Positions 46,864 through 57,598 of a DNA stretch of 64,000 bases are shown piece by piece. The stretch covers positions 15,662,632 through 15,726,631 of the forward strand of contig CM044867.1 in assembly GCA_024500155.1 (NCBI GenBank). Direction: 5' to 3'. A program made the translations under genes and the position numbers. Positions within the stretch are counted from its first letter, which is position 1. Every line of letters starts with the position of its first letter. The DNA is from Chenopodium formosanum. Its lineage: Eukaryota > Streptophyta > Magnoliopsida > Caryophyllales > Amaranthaceae. Under the pieces are notes generated by a model, which was not told where the DNA came from, searched no databases, and was given only the letters and a program-made list of their open reading frames with translations.

Positions 46864-49518
46864 ATGGTTCAAAATTCTGTACCAAATCTCAATTCCATTT
46901 CTCTGCATCCGGGTGCTCAGACGGGTAACCCGGAAGACTTACAACCGGTTATTCAGCTGGTGGGATTCGAAATCCCTCGGTCTCCACCTCAGCCTCAGCC
47001 AGAAGTATTCACTGAGGAGGAGGATGAGGAGGAAGACAATGATGTTGAGACCTACATCTCCAAGAACGACTCTCTCATCTCAAAATCCGTCCGTTCCAGG
47101 GATCAGCTGGAACGAAATCTGGATCAGGCGGGCCCTAGTAGCCGGCCAACTGGGAGGTCAGACGGGGAAACCCGAAAGGCCAGAGGAGAAGCTCCAGTCA
47201 CCCGGAATGAGCTCATGAAGTTCATGAATTCCTTCAAGGGTGAGATCAAGGATATGATCAATAACAAGGCAGGCTCTTCCAAGAGTCAGCCGGCTAAGAA
47301 GACTCCCACTAGTGGGAAGAAGAAGAAGCCAGTCAAGGACAGGCAGCCAACTCCTCATCCAAAGGAGAAGGCAGCCGCAAAACTTGACTGGACCAAGATC
47401 TTGATGCCCCGGCGATCTCAGCCGGATGGTAAGAAGGCCTCAACCTTTGATGCCCGGGAGGTCATCAATCGTAGGAGGCAGGAGCAGTCCGAGTCAGCTT
47501 CTACCTCAAGCTTTCCGGACAACTTCAAGCAAGCATCCGCAAGGAACTCTCTTTCCTTGCATGAGAGTCGGACAGGCGGAAAATCCGTCAACACCGAACC
47601 TCAGCTAATGATAGGGTCTATGCCCTACGCACCCCAGGCGCAGTATGGGCAATACGGCCTGCAATTCATGCAGCCACCCCCATTCGGAGGTCAGGCGGCA
47701 TATCCCAGTGCTCAGCCACTGGACTGGCAGCTCCGGCTGATGAGGCTAGGCGAACAGCCGTCTGCCTTTGCAGCCAATATAACCGAGGCGGCCCAGCCGG
47801 CCAAGGTTAAGAATATCTTGGTTGGTGCTTATGATGGCACCACCAATCCTGAAGATCACCTGATGGCATATACCAACCTGATGTGTCTACAAGGTTGGGA
47901 TGACGCTACCTGGTGCCGTTGTTTTCCGGCTACATTGAAGGGCATTGCCCAACAATGGTTTGGCAACTTGCCAGCCGGGTCTATTGACTGCTTCAAGAAG
48001 CTTGCCTTCTTGTTTGCCTCCAACTTCTCAATGAACATCCCTGCTAAGAAGACAAGTTTAGACTTGAGCACTATTAAGCAGGGGGAGAGGGAAGGGCTAC
48101 GCTCATATGTCAGGCGGTTCAACCTGGTTAGAATTCAAATCCAGGGGCTGTCTGATGAGGTAGCATTTACAGACTTCTTCAAGGGTCTGAGAGACGGGTC
48201 AGCTTTTAAGTTTGACCTTGTCAGAAAAGGGGCCTTTACATTACAGGCGGCCTTGAGGGAGGCGGAAAGCTATATACAAGCAACCGACCTCTGTACGCCT
48301 GGTAACCAGTCGGACTCCAAGAAGTCTGACAAACAAAAAGAGAGCCGGTCTGCTCAGCCGGCGAAGAAAAAAGAAGAGAGCAAGAAAAGAAAAGAAGTCT
48401 GGGCGGTCAGCGACTCTGAGCAGCCGTCTCAGAAAAAGAAAAAAGAGTTTAAACCGTACGTTCCCCGGTACGAGTTTAACAAAGATTGTAACTCCATCCT
48501 CATGGAGGTAAAGGACCGGCTGTCCATTGAGAAGCCGAATCCAATGAAGAGTTCCGTTCAATCTCGGAACAATGGCAAATATTGTCAATTCCATGAGGAA
48601 GTTGGCCACGATACCAACGACTGCTTCAGTTTACAGCGGACGTTGGACCGTCTGGCTGACAAAGGGCTTCTGAAGTCCTATATTTCCAAGTCCCCAGCCG
48701 GGGCAAAGAAAAAGAACAAGGGGCAGTCCTCTAAGGCTGCCTCCCAGCCGGCAAGTAGTTCGGAAACAGACAAGGATCCGGTCTACACCATTGCAGGCGG
48801 GTTCTCTTGTGGTGGCCCTACCATCCGGGGCACCAAAAGCCATCTTCGAAAGATGGATAAGGATGATGAGGAGCAGGCATCTGCCAGCTCCACCTTTCCG
48901 GATGTCCTCATTACTGAGAAGGACAGGGGCAGCGTTCGCCGCCCGCATGATGATCCGGTTGTCATCGAATGCAAAGTTGCCAACCAGCTGGTTGGGCGTA
49001 TCCTTATTGACACCGGCAACTCATCAGACATCATCAGTCTCCGGTGCTTACAGAAGCTGAAATATAACTCCAGCAGTATGCATCCAGTCACCCACCCTCT
49101 GGTTGGCTTTGGGGGTGGGATGGTCTATCCAGCCGGCAGAATTGACCTACCCATCCGGCTGGGAGAGAAAGGTCAAGGACGACACCTGGTCGTCAGATTC
49201 TTGGTCGTTGAGGAGTTGACAGCCTATAACATCATTCTTGGGAGGCCAACCCTCAATGAGGCCAAGGCGGTAATCATCCCGTCTCTCATGCTCATCAAGT
49301 ATGAGAAAGATGACGGTTCTGTTGGTTCCCTGAACGGGGATCAGAAGACGGCTAGGGAATGCTACCTCTCAGCCGTCAAAGACACTGTGGCTGCAGACGG
49401 CCAAGGGAAGGAACCAATAGATCTTGACCATGTCAAGGATGCTTCCTCACCTCCACCAGTAGCCGGCAAAAAGAGAAAAGCTGCAGAGCTGGTGGTGGTG
49501 AAGAAGGAAAAGAAATAG
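46864..49518 (+). CDS. gag-pro: Tat-type Gag-protease, ends in a UAG in readthrough context
   Basis: 884 codons from the ATG at 46864, which has A at -3 and G at +4. The frame is open upstream into the LTR from a GTG at 46753. The N-terminal third is Ser/Lys-rich. The capsid-like gag domain spans residues about 315-470 (NPEDHLMAYTNLM, LKGIAQQWFGNLP, GLRSYVRRFNLVRIQI). A zinc-knuckle-like CX2HX5HX4C (CQFHEEVGHDTNDC) lies at about residues 577-590. The aspartic protease has ILIDTGNSSDIISL (about 49000-49045) and NIILGRPTLNEAKA (about 49230-49270). The stop TAG (49516-49518) is followed by CAATCA and pol stays in the same frame, so Gag-Pol is probably made by stop-codon readthrough. No internal stops or frameshifts are seen. 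Confidence 0.93.
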   Translation: MVQNSVPNLNSISLHPGAQTGNPEDLQPVIQLVGFEIPRSPPQPQPEVFTEEEDEEEDNDVETYISKNDSLISKSVRSRDQLERNLDQAGPSSRPTGRSDGETRKARGEAPVTRNELMKFMNSFKGEIKDMINNKAGSSKSQPAKKTPTSGKKKKPVKDRQPTPHPKEKAAAKLDWTKILMPRRSQPDGKKASTFDAREVINRRRQEQSESASTSSFPDNFKQASARNSLSLHESRTGGKSVNTEPQLMIGSMPYAPQAQYGQYGLQFMQPPPFGGQAAYPSAQPLDWQLRLMRLGEQPSAFAANITEAAQPAKVKNILVGAYDGTTNPEDHLMAYTNLMCLQGWDDATWCRCFPATLKGIAQQWFGNLPAGSIDCFKKLAFLFASNFSMNIPAKKTSLDLSTIKQGEREGLRSYVRRFNLVRIQIQGLSDEVAFTDFFKGLRDGSAFKFDLVRKGAFTLQAALREAESYIQATDLCTPGNQSDSKKSDKQKESRSAQPAKKKEESKKRKEVWAVSDSEQPSQKKKKEFKPYVPRYEFNKDCNSILMEVKDRLSIEKPNPMKSSVQSRNNGKYCQFHEEVGHDTNDCFSLQRTLDRLADKGLLKSYISKSPAGAKKKNKGQSSKAASQPASSSETDKDPVYTIAGGFSCGGPTIRGTKSHLRKMDKDDEEQASASSTFPDVLITEKDRGSVRRPHDDPVVIECKVANQLVGRILIDTGNSSDIISLRCLQKLKYNSSSMHPVTHPLVGFGGGMVYPAGRIDLPIRLGEKGQGRHLVVRFLVVEELTAYNIILGRPTLNEAKAVIIPSLMLIKYEKDDGSVGSLNGDQKTARECYLSAVKDTVAADGQGKEPIDLDHVKDASSPPPVAGKKRKAAELVVVKKEKK

Positions 49519-52500
49519 CAATCACTGACCGGTGAACGGTCAGATGAGCTCCGTCCCCAACCGGCTGGTGAAAGTATTGATCTTGTTTTGGATGACAGCC
49601 GTCCAGGACGAACTGTTAAGGTTGGGACGGCTGCTAATGCTGTTCTGGGTGCAGACTTGCACCTTTTGTTGAAAGAATTCAAAGATGTGTTTGCCTTTGA
49701 AGTGGAAGAGATGCCAGGTATTAGCCCGGATCTCGCTGTCCACAAACTCGCCGTGGATCCAAAAATGAAGCCCATCCGGCAAAAGAAGAGGAACCACGGT
49801 GAAGAAAGAAGTCAGGCGGCAGCTGCCGAAGTTAAAAAGCTGTTAGATGCCAGGTTCATCCGGCCATGTAATTTCCCCGACTGGGTGGCAAACGTTGTTC
49901 TTGTAAAGAAGCCGAATGGAACCTGGCGGATGTGTGTAGATTACACAGATCTCAACAAGGCATGCCCCAAGGATAGTTACCCACTGCCAAAAATTGACAG
50001 TCTGGTTGATTCAACAGCCGGCCATGCCTTGATGAGTTTCATGGATGCCTATTCCGGCTTCCATCAGATACCCCTGTGGAGAAAAGATCAAGAAAAGACG
50101 GCCTTCGTCACTGATCAGGGGTTATTTTGTTATACTGTGATGCCGTTTGGCTTGAAAAATGCACCGGCTACATTCCAACGGATGATTAATACAGTCTTCA
50201 TTAATCAAATTGGAAGGAATGTAGAGGCGTATATTGATGACATGATAGTCAAATCCAAGCAGCAGACGGATCATCTTGCTGATCTCCGAGAAACCTTCAC
50301 CACACTCAGGCGGCATAGGGTTATGTTAAATCCTAAGAAATGCGTCTTTGGTGTTGAGTCTGGGAAGTTTCTCGGATTCCTGATTGATCAAAGGGGGATA
50401 GAGGCTAATCCTGAGAAGATACAGGCGGTAATTGACATGAAGTCACCCCGCACTGTCAAAGAGGTTCAGAGACTTACCGGTTGCCTGGCCGCCTTGGGGA
50501 GGTTCCTCAGCCGGTCAGGTGACAAGTGCCTTTATTTCTTCCAAGCAATCAGGAAGAAGACTAGATTTGAATGGGGGATGATGCTGAGGCGGCATTTCAG
50601 AAATTGAAAGAACATCTGCACTCTTTGCCAAGACTTGTTAGTCCTTTGCCAAGAGAGAAGTTATACATGTACCTAGCCGTCTCAGACCATGCTCTCAGTG
50701 CCGTTCTCCTTGCTGAACGAGACGGTACGCAGCTCCCGGTATATTTCATTAGTCATGTGCTAAAGAATGCTGAACTCCGGTACCCCATGGTGGAAAAATT
50801 TGGCCTTGCTCTATACATGGCCTTCAAAAAGTTGAAGCCATACTTCTTGGCCCATCCGGTAGTAATCTACACCGACCAGCCCCTCAGGCGGCCAATGTCC
50901 ACCCTGGAGTCATCCGGTAGAATGCTTAAATGGGCTATTGAAATGCAAAGTCTGGAAATGTCTTTCGAACCAAGGAAAGCAGTGAAAGGTCAGGCGTTTG
51001 CCGACTTCATTGTTGAAATGACTCGTCCGGCTCTTCCGGATAATACTGATCAGGTTTGGAAGGTGTATGTAGACGGGAGCTCTACGAAGAATGGCTGTGG
51101 TGCAGGGATAGTTTGTGAATCTCCGGAAGGGGATAGATATGAGTATGCACTGCGGTTCAAGTTCCAGGCCTCGAATAACGAGGCGGAGTATGAAGCCCTG
51201 CTAGCCGGTATCCGCATGTGTAAGGCAGCAGGAGCAACAAAGATTGACGCCTATTCTGATTCTCAATTGGTTGTTAGCCAGTATGAGGGCACTTATGAAG
51301 CGACCCATCCGGCAATGATCAAATACCTTCAGGCTGTCAGAAGTGAGGCTGGGACACTTGAGGAGTTTAAGTTGAATCAAGTGCCCCGGTCAGATAACCA
51401 CCCGGCGGATGCACTGTCAAAATTGGCTTCATCCGCCTGCCATGATACGCCTCGGTCAGTCTTTTGGGAAGTTCTTGAAAAACGAAGTATTTATGAAGAG
51501 CCCATTGGAATTCTGGATCGAAGTTCTACTTGGATGGACGGCATCCGGGCGTATCTTGCAGACGGCACGCTCCCTGATGCACCTCAGGAAGCAGCCGTCA
51601 TGAAAAAGAGGGCAGCAAACTTCGAGTTAAGAAACGGAGAACTCTTCAAGGCTGGTTTTCTCAAGCCCCTGTTGAAATGTGTCACCCCAGAAAAGGGAAA
51701 AGAAGTACTCGAAGAGCTGCACGCGGGATTTTGCGCCTCCCATATAGGCGGCAAGTCCCTAGCCGTCAGAGCCAGGCGGCACTATTTTTGGCCTACCTTA
51801 GAGAAAGATGCCAAGGAATTTGTGAAGAAATGTGACAAATGCCAAAGGTTTGGCAAGCTAATACATCGCCCGGCTACTGATCTGACGGCAATCCACAGCC
51901 CAGTCCCGTTTGCTAAATGGGGGATGGACATATTGGGTCCGTATACGCCTGCACCAGGCGGAAAACGTTATATTTTGGTGGCTGTGGATTACTTCACCAA
52001 GTGGGTGGAGGCGGAGGCAGTTAAAAACATCAAGACAAAGGATGTCATTTCCTTCATATGGAAGAATATAATCACCCGGTTTGGGGTACCTATGTCTATG
52101 GTGTTTGATAATGGCCCACAGTTTGAAACGCCCCAGCTCAAGACTTGGTTAGGAGATCAGGGCGTTTCAAGCTATTTTGCCTCAGTCGGTCGTCCTCAAG
52201 CAAACGGCCAGGTTGAAGCATTTAACAAACTCATCTCAGACGGGATTAAAAAGAAAATTGAAAGAGCCGGTGGTCTGTGGGCTGAAGAGTTAATTCACGT
52301 GTTATGGGCCATCCGGACAACTGCTAAAGGGTCAACCGGGGAAACCCCGTTTCTCATGGTATACGGGGCTGAAGCCGTTTTACCTATTGAACACTATGAG
52401 CCTACGCTCAGAGTGATGCTCTATGATGAAGAGGCAAATTGGGAGGCCATGCGGCTGGCATTGGACTCCCTCCCGGAACGTAGGGGCAATGCTGCCCTAC

Positions 52501-52763
52501 GACATGAGATATATCGTCTGAGAATGACAAGAGCCTACAACAAAAGAGTGCACAAACGCCCCTTGAAAGTGGACGATTTTGTGTTGCGGAAAATGGAGGC
52601 AATCGGTAGGGCCAATGAATTCGGAAAGCTAACTCCCAATTGGGAAGGCCCCTACCGGATCTATGAAGAAGTTAGGGATGGCACATACCGCCTGGAAACT
52701 CCAGACGGTAGACGCCTGCCTAGAACTTGGAATGTAGACAACCTGAAAAAGTACTACTTCTGA
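49519..52763 (+). CDS. pol: Tat-type Pol: RT, two RNase H domains, integrase; one frame break
   Basis: The frame continues after the UAG in the gag frame. RT motifs are VVLVKKPNGTWRMCVDYTDL (about 49890-49950), SFMDAYSGFHQI, MPFGLKNAPATFQ (about 50141-50180) and catalytic YIDD (50230-50241). At 50573-50577 a GGGGG run marks a shift from frame 1 to frame 3; one further G would keep a single frame. Then come the RT-associated RNase H (YTDQPLRRP) and a second RNase H (VYVDGSSTKNGCGAG, NNEAEYEALLAG, AYSDSQLV, DNHPADALSKLA; about 51060-51430). Integrase has HHCC zinc residues (about 51720-51850) and the D,D,E core (GMDILGPY; FDNGPQF; GQVEAFNKL). The stop at 52763 ends a normal-length pol. The dual RNase H is the hallmark of Tat elements. 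Confidence 0.92.
50573..50577 (+). other. G-run at the RT/RNase H frame break
   Basis: The five G in tgggggatgatg separate two otherwise intact pol frames that overlap at 50571-50607. A one-base deletion, a homopolymer sequencing error or a -1 slip would each explain it. Confidence 0.8.
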
Positions 52764-53786
52764 GTGTTGTAAATTTTTTGTAACAAAAAGTGTTAATGAG
52801 AAATGCTTTTGTTTCATTTATTGTCTTTAAATTTTCCGTCTGGGTTTACCCAAACTACTGTCTACAATGAATAAATAACCTGAGGCCAATGGCCAGATAA
52901 AAACTAAGTTTTATACTTAGTGCATGATAACAAAAGTCCATAGTGACAAGAGGCTAACAGCCGAATCCTAAAGCTAAGCACAAAACCATTTAGCAGCTAC
53001 CCAACCGGTCTAGAAGCTAGACCTGAGGTCAAGGGCCAGATGGTTGTTTATTTTCTTGAAATTCGTCTATCCTACTGCGGCAATAGGCGTCCGGCGACAC
53101 CCCTCCGGGTGCAATCGTCGCAGAGAACAGCCCTCATGCCTGTTCTATAATCTCATACAGGCGGCGACAATTGAGTGGCTTGAATAGCCAACTCATAGCC
53201 ACTTGTGCCTTTTTGTTTCTCTAAAGTAACTTCTAAATTAGAATTTTCCGGCTACAATTATCAGCCGGAGAAACATTGAATGTTTTTACTTAGAGAAATT
53301 TTTTCCAAGTTGTGTATTTCAGGGGCAAACCCCTATTTTACATAAACAGCTGCAAGGTTAACCCAAACGGTTTGACACCGACTGGGGCAGAGGCTGCGTG
53401 CCTACTATTTGGCCGGCTGTGCGCCTGGTTCGGGGCAGTCTATTAAGATTGGTTGCCTTGATATGAACCAGCCGCACAATCGTCCAGGGGTAAGTATAGC
53501 CGAAAAAGGGTTCCCCGCATGCTTTTATAAGTTAGGCAAATTCACAAGCATATGTTGAGCATATATGAATTGAAAAACAAAAACTGAAAATTATGCGAGT
53601 ATAAGAAAACCGACTGGGTCGGTATACTTCATAAAATAAATGGCTCTAAGGCCAAGAATAATTGTTAACCGGATACACATCCGGAGTACATGGATACAAA
53701 AAATAAAAAAGAAAAAATTACAGAGTTACTCGGCTCGCAGGCCGGAAAAACAAGGGTGGCATACTGCCGCAGAAAGGAAGAGGGAG
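52764..53786. other. Non-coding gap between convergent pol and antisense gene
   Basis: These 1 kb have no supported gene. It is where the sense pol and the antisense transcript converge, so it probably holds the antisense 3' end. The text contains many AGCCGG/CCGGCT words, as elsewhere in this element. Confidence 0.6.
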
Positions 53787-56499
53787 CTACGCTGCTGGCT
53801 CGTCCGGCTGGGCTCCTGAAGGACCATCATCCGGAATCTCAACCGTTTCCGGCTGATTTTCCTTGTTCACTATGTTGATGATCTCATCCAGGTCCGGCTC
53901 CTCAGTGTCGGAGACCTCGAACCTGTTCTCCAAGGCCCAGTCCTTGAAGCTAGCCGGTGCAGTATCCTGAAGGACCTTGGCATCGTACACCTCAGTGGCG
54001 TAGTTGTACCTCAGCTTGTAGACTTCAAAGTCTACTTCAGGATAGAGAAGCCCCCATGCATAACGCAGGCGGATCTCATTGTCCCGCTCATTCTCCTTAA
54101 TGAGCCGGGCCTGCTCCGCCTGGAGCTCAGCAGCATGTTTGCCCTTTAAACTGGCAAGTTCCCCAATCAGCCGGGACTTGTCAGCTCTAAGGTAGACGTT
54201 CTCTTGGTCGGCTCCCTCCAATGCCTTGAGGTCGGAGCCGGCGGTTTTCAGTTGCGCCTCCAGCTCCTGAATCTTGGCGTTTGCCTCGTCGTTGGCAGTC
54301 GTCAAGGTCCTCACCAGCTCCTCCTGTTTCATCTCAAGAGCTTTAATCTCAACATCAAAGTTTATATAGGCATATTCAGCAGAGTTGAGATTAGCTTGAG
54401 CCCTTCTTTTGGCATCAGTTACCTCTTCTTGTTTTTTCCGGAAGGGCAACCGGAGTCCATCCACCCGGACCATAACCTGATCAAGGTCATCCGGGAAAAC
54501 AAACACTTAGCAGATTTTCAAGAAATAAAAGAAATTGAAATGCTAGGAAATGAAAAAGTTCCGGCTCCACTTACCTCCGCCAGCTGCCCCAGGATATGGT
54601 CGAAATCGACCTCGTGGCGGTTGGGTATGGAGTTCTTCTCCGACTGGGTGAGAGTCCTCACCATCCGTTTCCCAAACCCAGCCAGGTCTGGGGCAGTAGA
54701 AGGGGCAGAAGTAGCATCTGCAGCATAAGAAGGACTTGGTGAGAGACTGGCAGCATATTTGGCATTCATTCTTTGCCGGCTACTCACAGAACCCCCGGAA
54801 GGGTCAGTCATAGTCTTGACGCGCATAAAGTCAAGCGGCCAAGGAATTTGTATCTTACCTTTGGAGCCCTCCTTTGCCGGCTCCTCTCCAGCGGCTGCAG
54901 CACCACCTGCAGCCTTGGGTGGCTCACCACCCTTCGATGCTTCAGGAGCATCCGGCTTTTTCTTGCTCTTCTCTGAGTTTCCACTCAGAGTAGCCATTGC
55001 CTCGGGGCCCTTACCCCCGGTTGTTGGAAAACCTCTGGCATTAACACCAGAGGATGTTGAAGTCGTTTTTCTGCCGGACTTAGGAGCCGGCTTCTGGAGG
55101 TTGTCCTCTCCAGGCCTTTTCAGGACCTTGGTTACTGACCGGGGAAGAATGCCGGATGAGGTCTGCAAAAACAGCGAAAATGTCACTCATCCGGTGATAA
55201 AAAAGAAGATAAATAATTCAAGGAGGGAAGATCTTACCCCTCCCTTCTTGGCCTCTTTGGCCTCAATATTGGCCTTCTTGGCCAGAATGTTTTCCTTGCG
55301 GAGAAGAGCCGCAGATTTCTGAGGGGTCTTAGCCGGATCAACCATCCTCCTTGCTTCCTCTGCACAAAGAACATCAAGTGTTAGAATCAAAACGAGTTCA
55401 AGGCATGAAAATAAAAAGCAGACGGAAAAAAGCCGGGTGAGTAAGTTTATCTACCCTTGGGAAACATTGTGCTCAGCCCGCAGGCGGACAAGAATCTCTC
55501 GTCCTTAAAGAAATCCGGGTGGGGGATCCAATTTTTGGGAACCACTATCTGAGACCCATCCCCCAAGGGCTCAGTGGTTGTCTTGAAGAATTCCGGCTCT
55601 ATAATTTGCTCTCTGGCATTGGAAGTAAGAGCCGGGCGAACTGCCCTCTGGCCTATCAATGCCGGCTCCTTATTGTAGCGCCGGAGGATCTTGTTCATCC
55701 TTAGACTTGGCGAAGAGACCAAGTACCATTTATCCTTCCAGCCGCCCCACTTGGACACCTTGTCCAAAGACATCAGATATTCCGGGAGCGTGGAAATGGT
55801 GTACCACGCTCCAAACCCGCCTGGGGCACTTTTAAGATAGTGCATATGGGCGAAGGCGGTAAAGCTGGGCTCTATGTCCTGGAGCTCGCAGGCGGCAATA
55901 TAACTTAGGATATTGACCCAAGAGTTAGGCGTCAGCTGCCACACTCCCAGATCATATCCCTTCAGAATCTTCCGGATGCCGCGGTGGAGGGGGAAGCGAA
56001 GGCCGGCTTCAATTACCGCCTCGTAGCAGACAAAGTAATTGTCTGCGTTCTCAATGTCGTCTCCCCAGGCCAGAACAGCATTAGCCGGAGGGACAATGAT
56101 GTCCCAATCCTCCCCAAACGGGTGCTGCTCTTTGAATGCCTCGAAGCCGCTTTCGAGGAGAGCTATGTCCCCTGGTTTCATCCGGGTTTTGGTGGGATCC
56201 GGGTTCACGCTCTTTTGTACCGTCTGGCGGTAAGCCTCGGCAAGATCCTCTTCTTCCTCGCCGGATCCCTCTTGCCCTTCAGCTGCTCCCTCAGCTGAGT
56301 TATTCTGCTCAGGGGAGGAGGCGGTATCCTCACCGTCTCCCCCAGAATTGCTGCTACTGCTGGAGGAAGACGGGGTGTCCTCAGCTGAGGTGCTTTGCTC
56401 AGCCGCCTCGTACTCCTCCTCTCTCACTACTTCACTTGCGGGCACTTCCCTAGTGCGCCGCCTCCTTGGCTTGGTAGCCGTCTGTTTTGTTCTAGCCAT
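53787..56499 (-). CDS. Antisense spliced gene of the Tat element; N-terminus identical to the histone H3 tail
   Basis: Predicted exons on the minus strand are 56499-55455, 55359-55238, 55162-54575 and 54476-53787. Introns are 95, 75 and 98 bp, all GT...AG, with donors AAGG|GTAGAT, AGGG|GTAAGA and GAG|GTAAGT. Phases join exactly, giving 814 residues. The protein starts MARTKQTATKPRRRR; A-R-T-K-Q-T-A equals H3 residues 1-7. A Ser/Glu-rich acidic stretch follows (to about residue 90). The next domain resembles the plant 'putative gypsy type transposon' family (FPLHRGIRKILKGYDLG, QLTPNSWVNILSYI, WKDKWYLVSS). A Lys-rich helix, an Ala/Gly/Lys/Pro-rich linker and a coiled coil (about 54420-54080) complete it, with an acidic C-terminus. 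An in-frame upstream ATG at 56652 would add 51 residues, but a predicted leader intron removes it. Extra antisense ORFs after pol are known in Tat elements; the function is unknown. Confidence 0.8.
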
Positions 56500-56505
56500 T
56501 GTGTC

Positions 56506-56767
56506 CTGCACAGACACAGAGAGGGAAGAAGCCGGAGATGAGCAAAGCACTCCAGAAACTCCAGACAAGGCACCCCCGGTTCTAGACTCAGCCGATCCCG
56601 GTGACCGACTGAGTGTCCTAGGCAGTGCCGTGTGTGCAAATGGAGAATTCATCTTATTTTTGTTTAAGTTTTTGAAAATTAATGTATACAGCCGGAATTC
56701 GATGTATACAAGCTCAAGAAAAAAGAAAAAAAAATGGAAGACTTAAAGAAAGGAAACGGATGGTTAC
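56506..56767 (-). other. Predicted leader intron of the antisense gene
   Basis: Donor AAG|GTAACC begins at 56767. The acceptor, with a long pyrimidine stretch ending CTGTGCAG|GACACAATGG, ends at 56506. Splicing would remove the ATG at 56652. The leader upstream of the donor (about 56930-56768) has no ATG, so the first AUG becomes the one at 56499, in the strong context acaATGG. Confidence 0.6.
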
Positions 56768-56959
56768 CTTACTTTGAGTTCTGGAAAGAAAATCTGGAAT
56801 GCAACCGGTGACCGGGTGACTTTGAAAGAGCACACGGAAATCTGGAACTTGCTTGAACGCAACCGGGATCAGAGCACCTCTCTCTAAAAGCTCTCTTTTC
56901 TCTCTCTAGAAAGTCAAATTATGCAAAGTAAAGAAGAGAGAGGAGGGGGGGTAAAACCC

Positions 56960-56967
56960 TATTTATA
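56960..56967 (-). promoter_or_regulatory. TATA box of the antisense gene
   Basis: Read on the minus strand this is CCCCTATAAATAGGG, about 460 bp upstream of the predicted start codon and outside the LTR. Transcription would begin near 56930. Confidence 0.65.
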
Positions 56968-57072
56968 GGGGGTGAAACGGCGTCAAAGCCGTCAAAACCC
57001 CCGTTTTTTACTGTTCACCCCTTGTTGAGTGACGCGTGTCACAGGTCCTACGTGGCCTGCCACGTGGCACCT

Positions 57073-57084
57073 GTGAGGGGCAAA
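57073..57084 (+). other. Polypurine tract of the Tat element
   Basis: gtgaggggcaaa lies immediately before the 3' LTR start at 57085. Confidence 0.7.
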
Positions 57085-57593
57085 TGTTTGGGGATTTTTT
57101 ACCCTAGACATGTGGACCAATGAGGAAGCGCCACGTGTCACAAGGTGTTGTGTCATCCTAGACCTACCCTAAATAGACACGTGGCGACTCCAGATAACCT
57201 TAAAGGAATTGCGGCCTTCAAGGCCCAATTCCCGAGAAATTCGCCTTTTGACGGCGCAGCCCACCAATCCAAGGTTAAATGACCTAGGATAGGGCACCTT
57301 TCCCAAGGACCCTATAAATAGGGAGATATTCCCCCAAAATGGGGGACATTCAGAAATTCACCCAACATTTATTACATCCTACTTTCTCTCTCATCAGAGA
57401 ACACCTGAGCTTGGAATCCAAGCAGATCCCCATCTTAATTTCCGCATTTATTACTCTCCTTCAAGTTACTAACTTGAGCGTTGGAGGCGGAGCACCACCC
57501 CAACCGGTGTCTCCGTGGTTTTTGCAGGTACAGAAGCCCTCAGGACCAATCTTCGAGCTGTAACTCTCCCAAGGGACAAAAACACCCAAAACA
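57085..57593 (+). repeat. 3' LTR of the Tat element
   Basis: 509 bp; I found no difference from 46323-46831. It is followed by the duplication agaag. Confidence 0.95.
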
Positions 57594-57598
57594 AGAAG

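Larger units (their letters stand above)
46323..57593 (+). mobile_element. Young Tat-lineage Ty3/gypsy element with antisense gene
   Basis: The element is 11,271 bp. Its 509-bp LTRs (46323-46831 and 57085-57593) look identical, and the target duplication is agaag (46318-46322 and 57594-57598). The sense strand encodes gag-protease (46864-49518) and pol (49519-52763). The presence of two RNase H domains places it in the Tat lineage. The 4.3 kb between pol and the 3' LTR carries a spliced gene on the opposite strand. The DNA keeps many CpG and CCGG sites compared with its neighbours, consistent with a recent insertion. Confidence 0.95.

Noticed and set aside
54204..56746. Plus-strand ORFs opposite the antisense gene
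   Set aside because: They are shadows: the minus-strand frames have matching splice phases and a recognisable domain, the plus-strand ones have neither.
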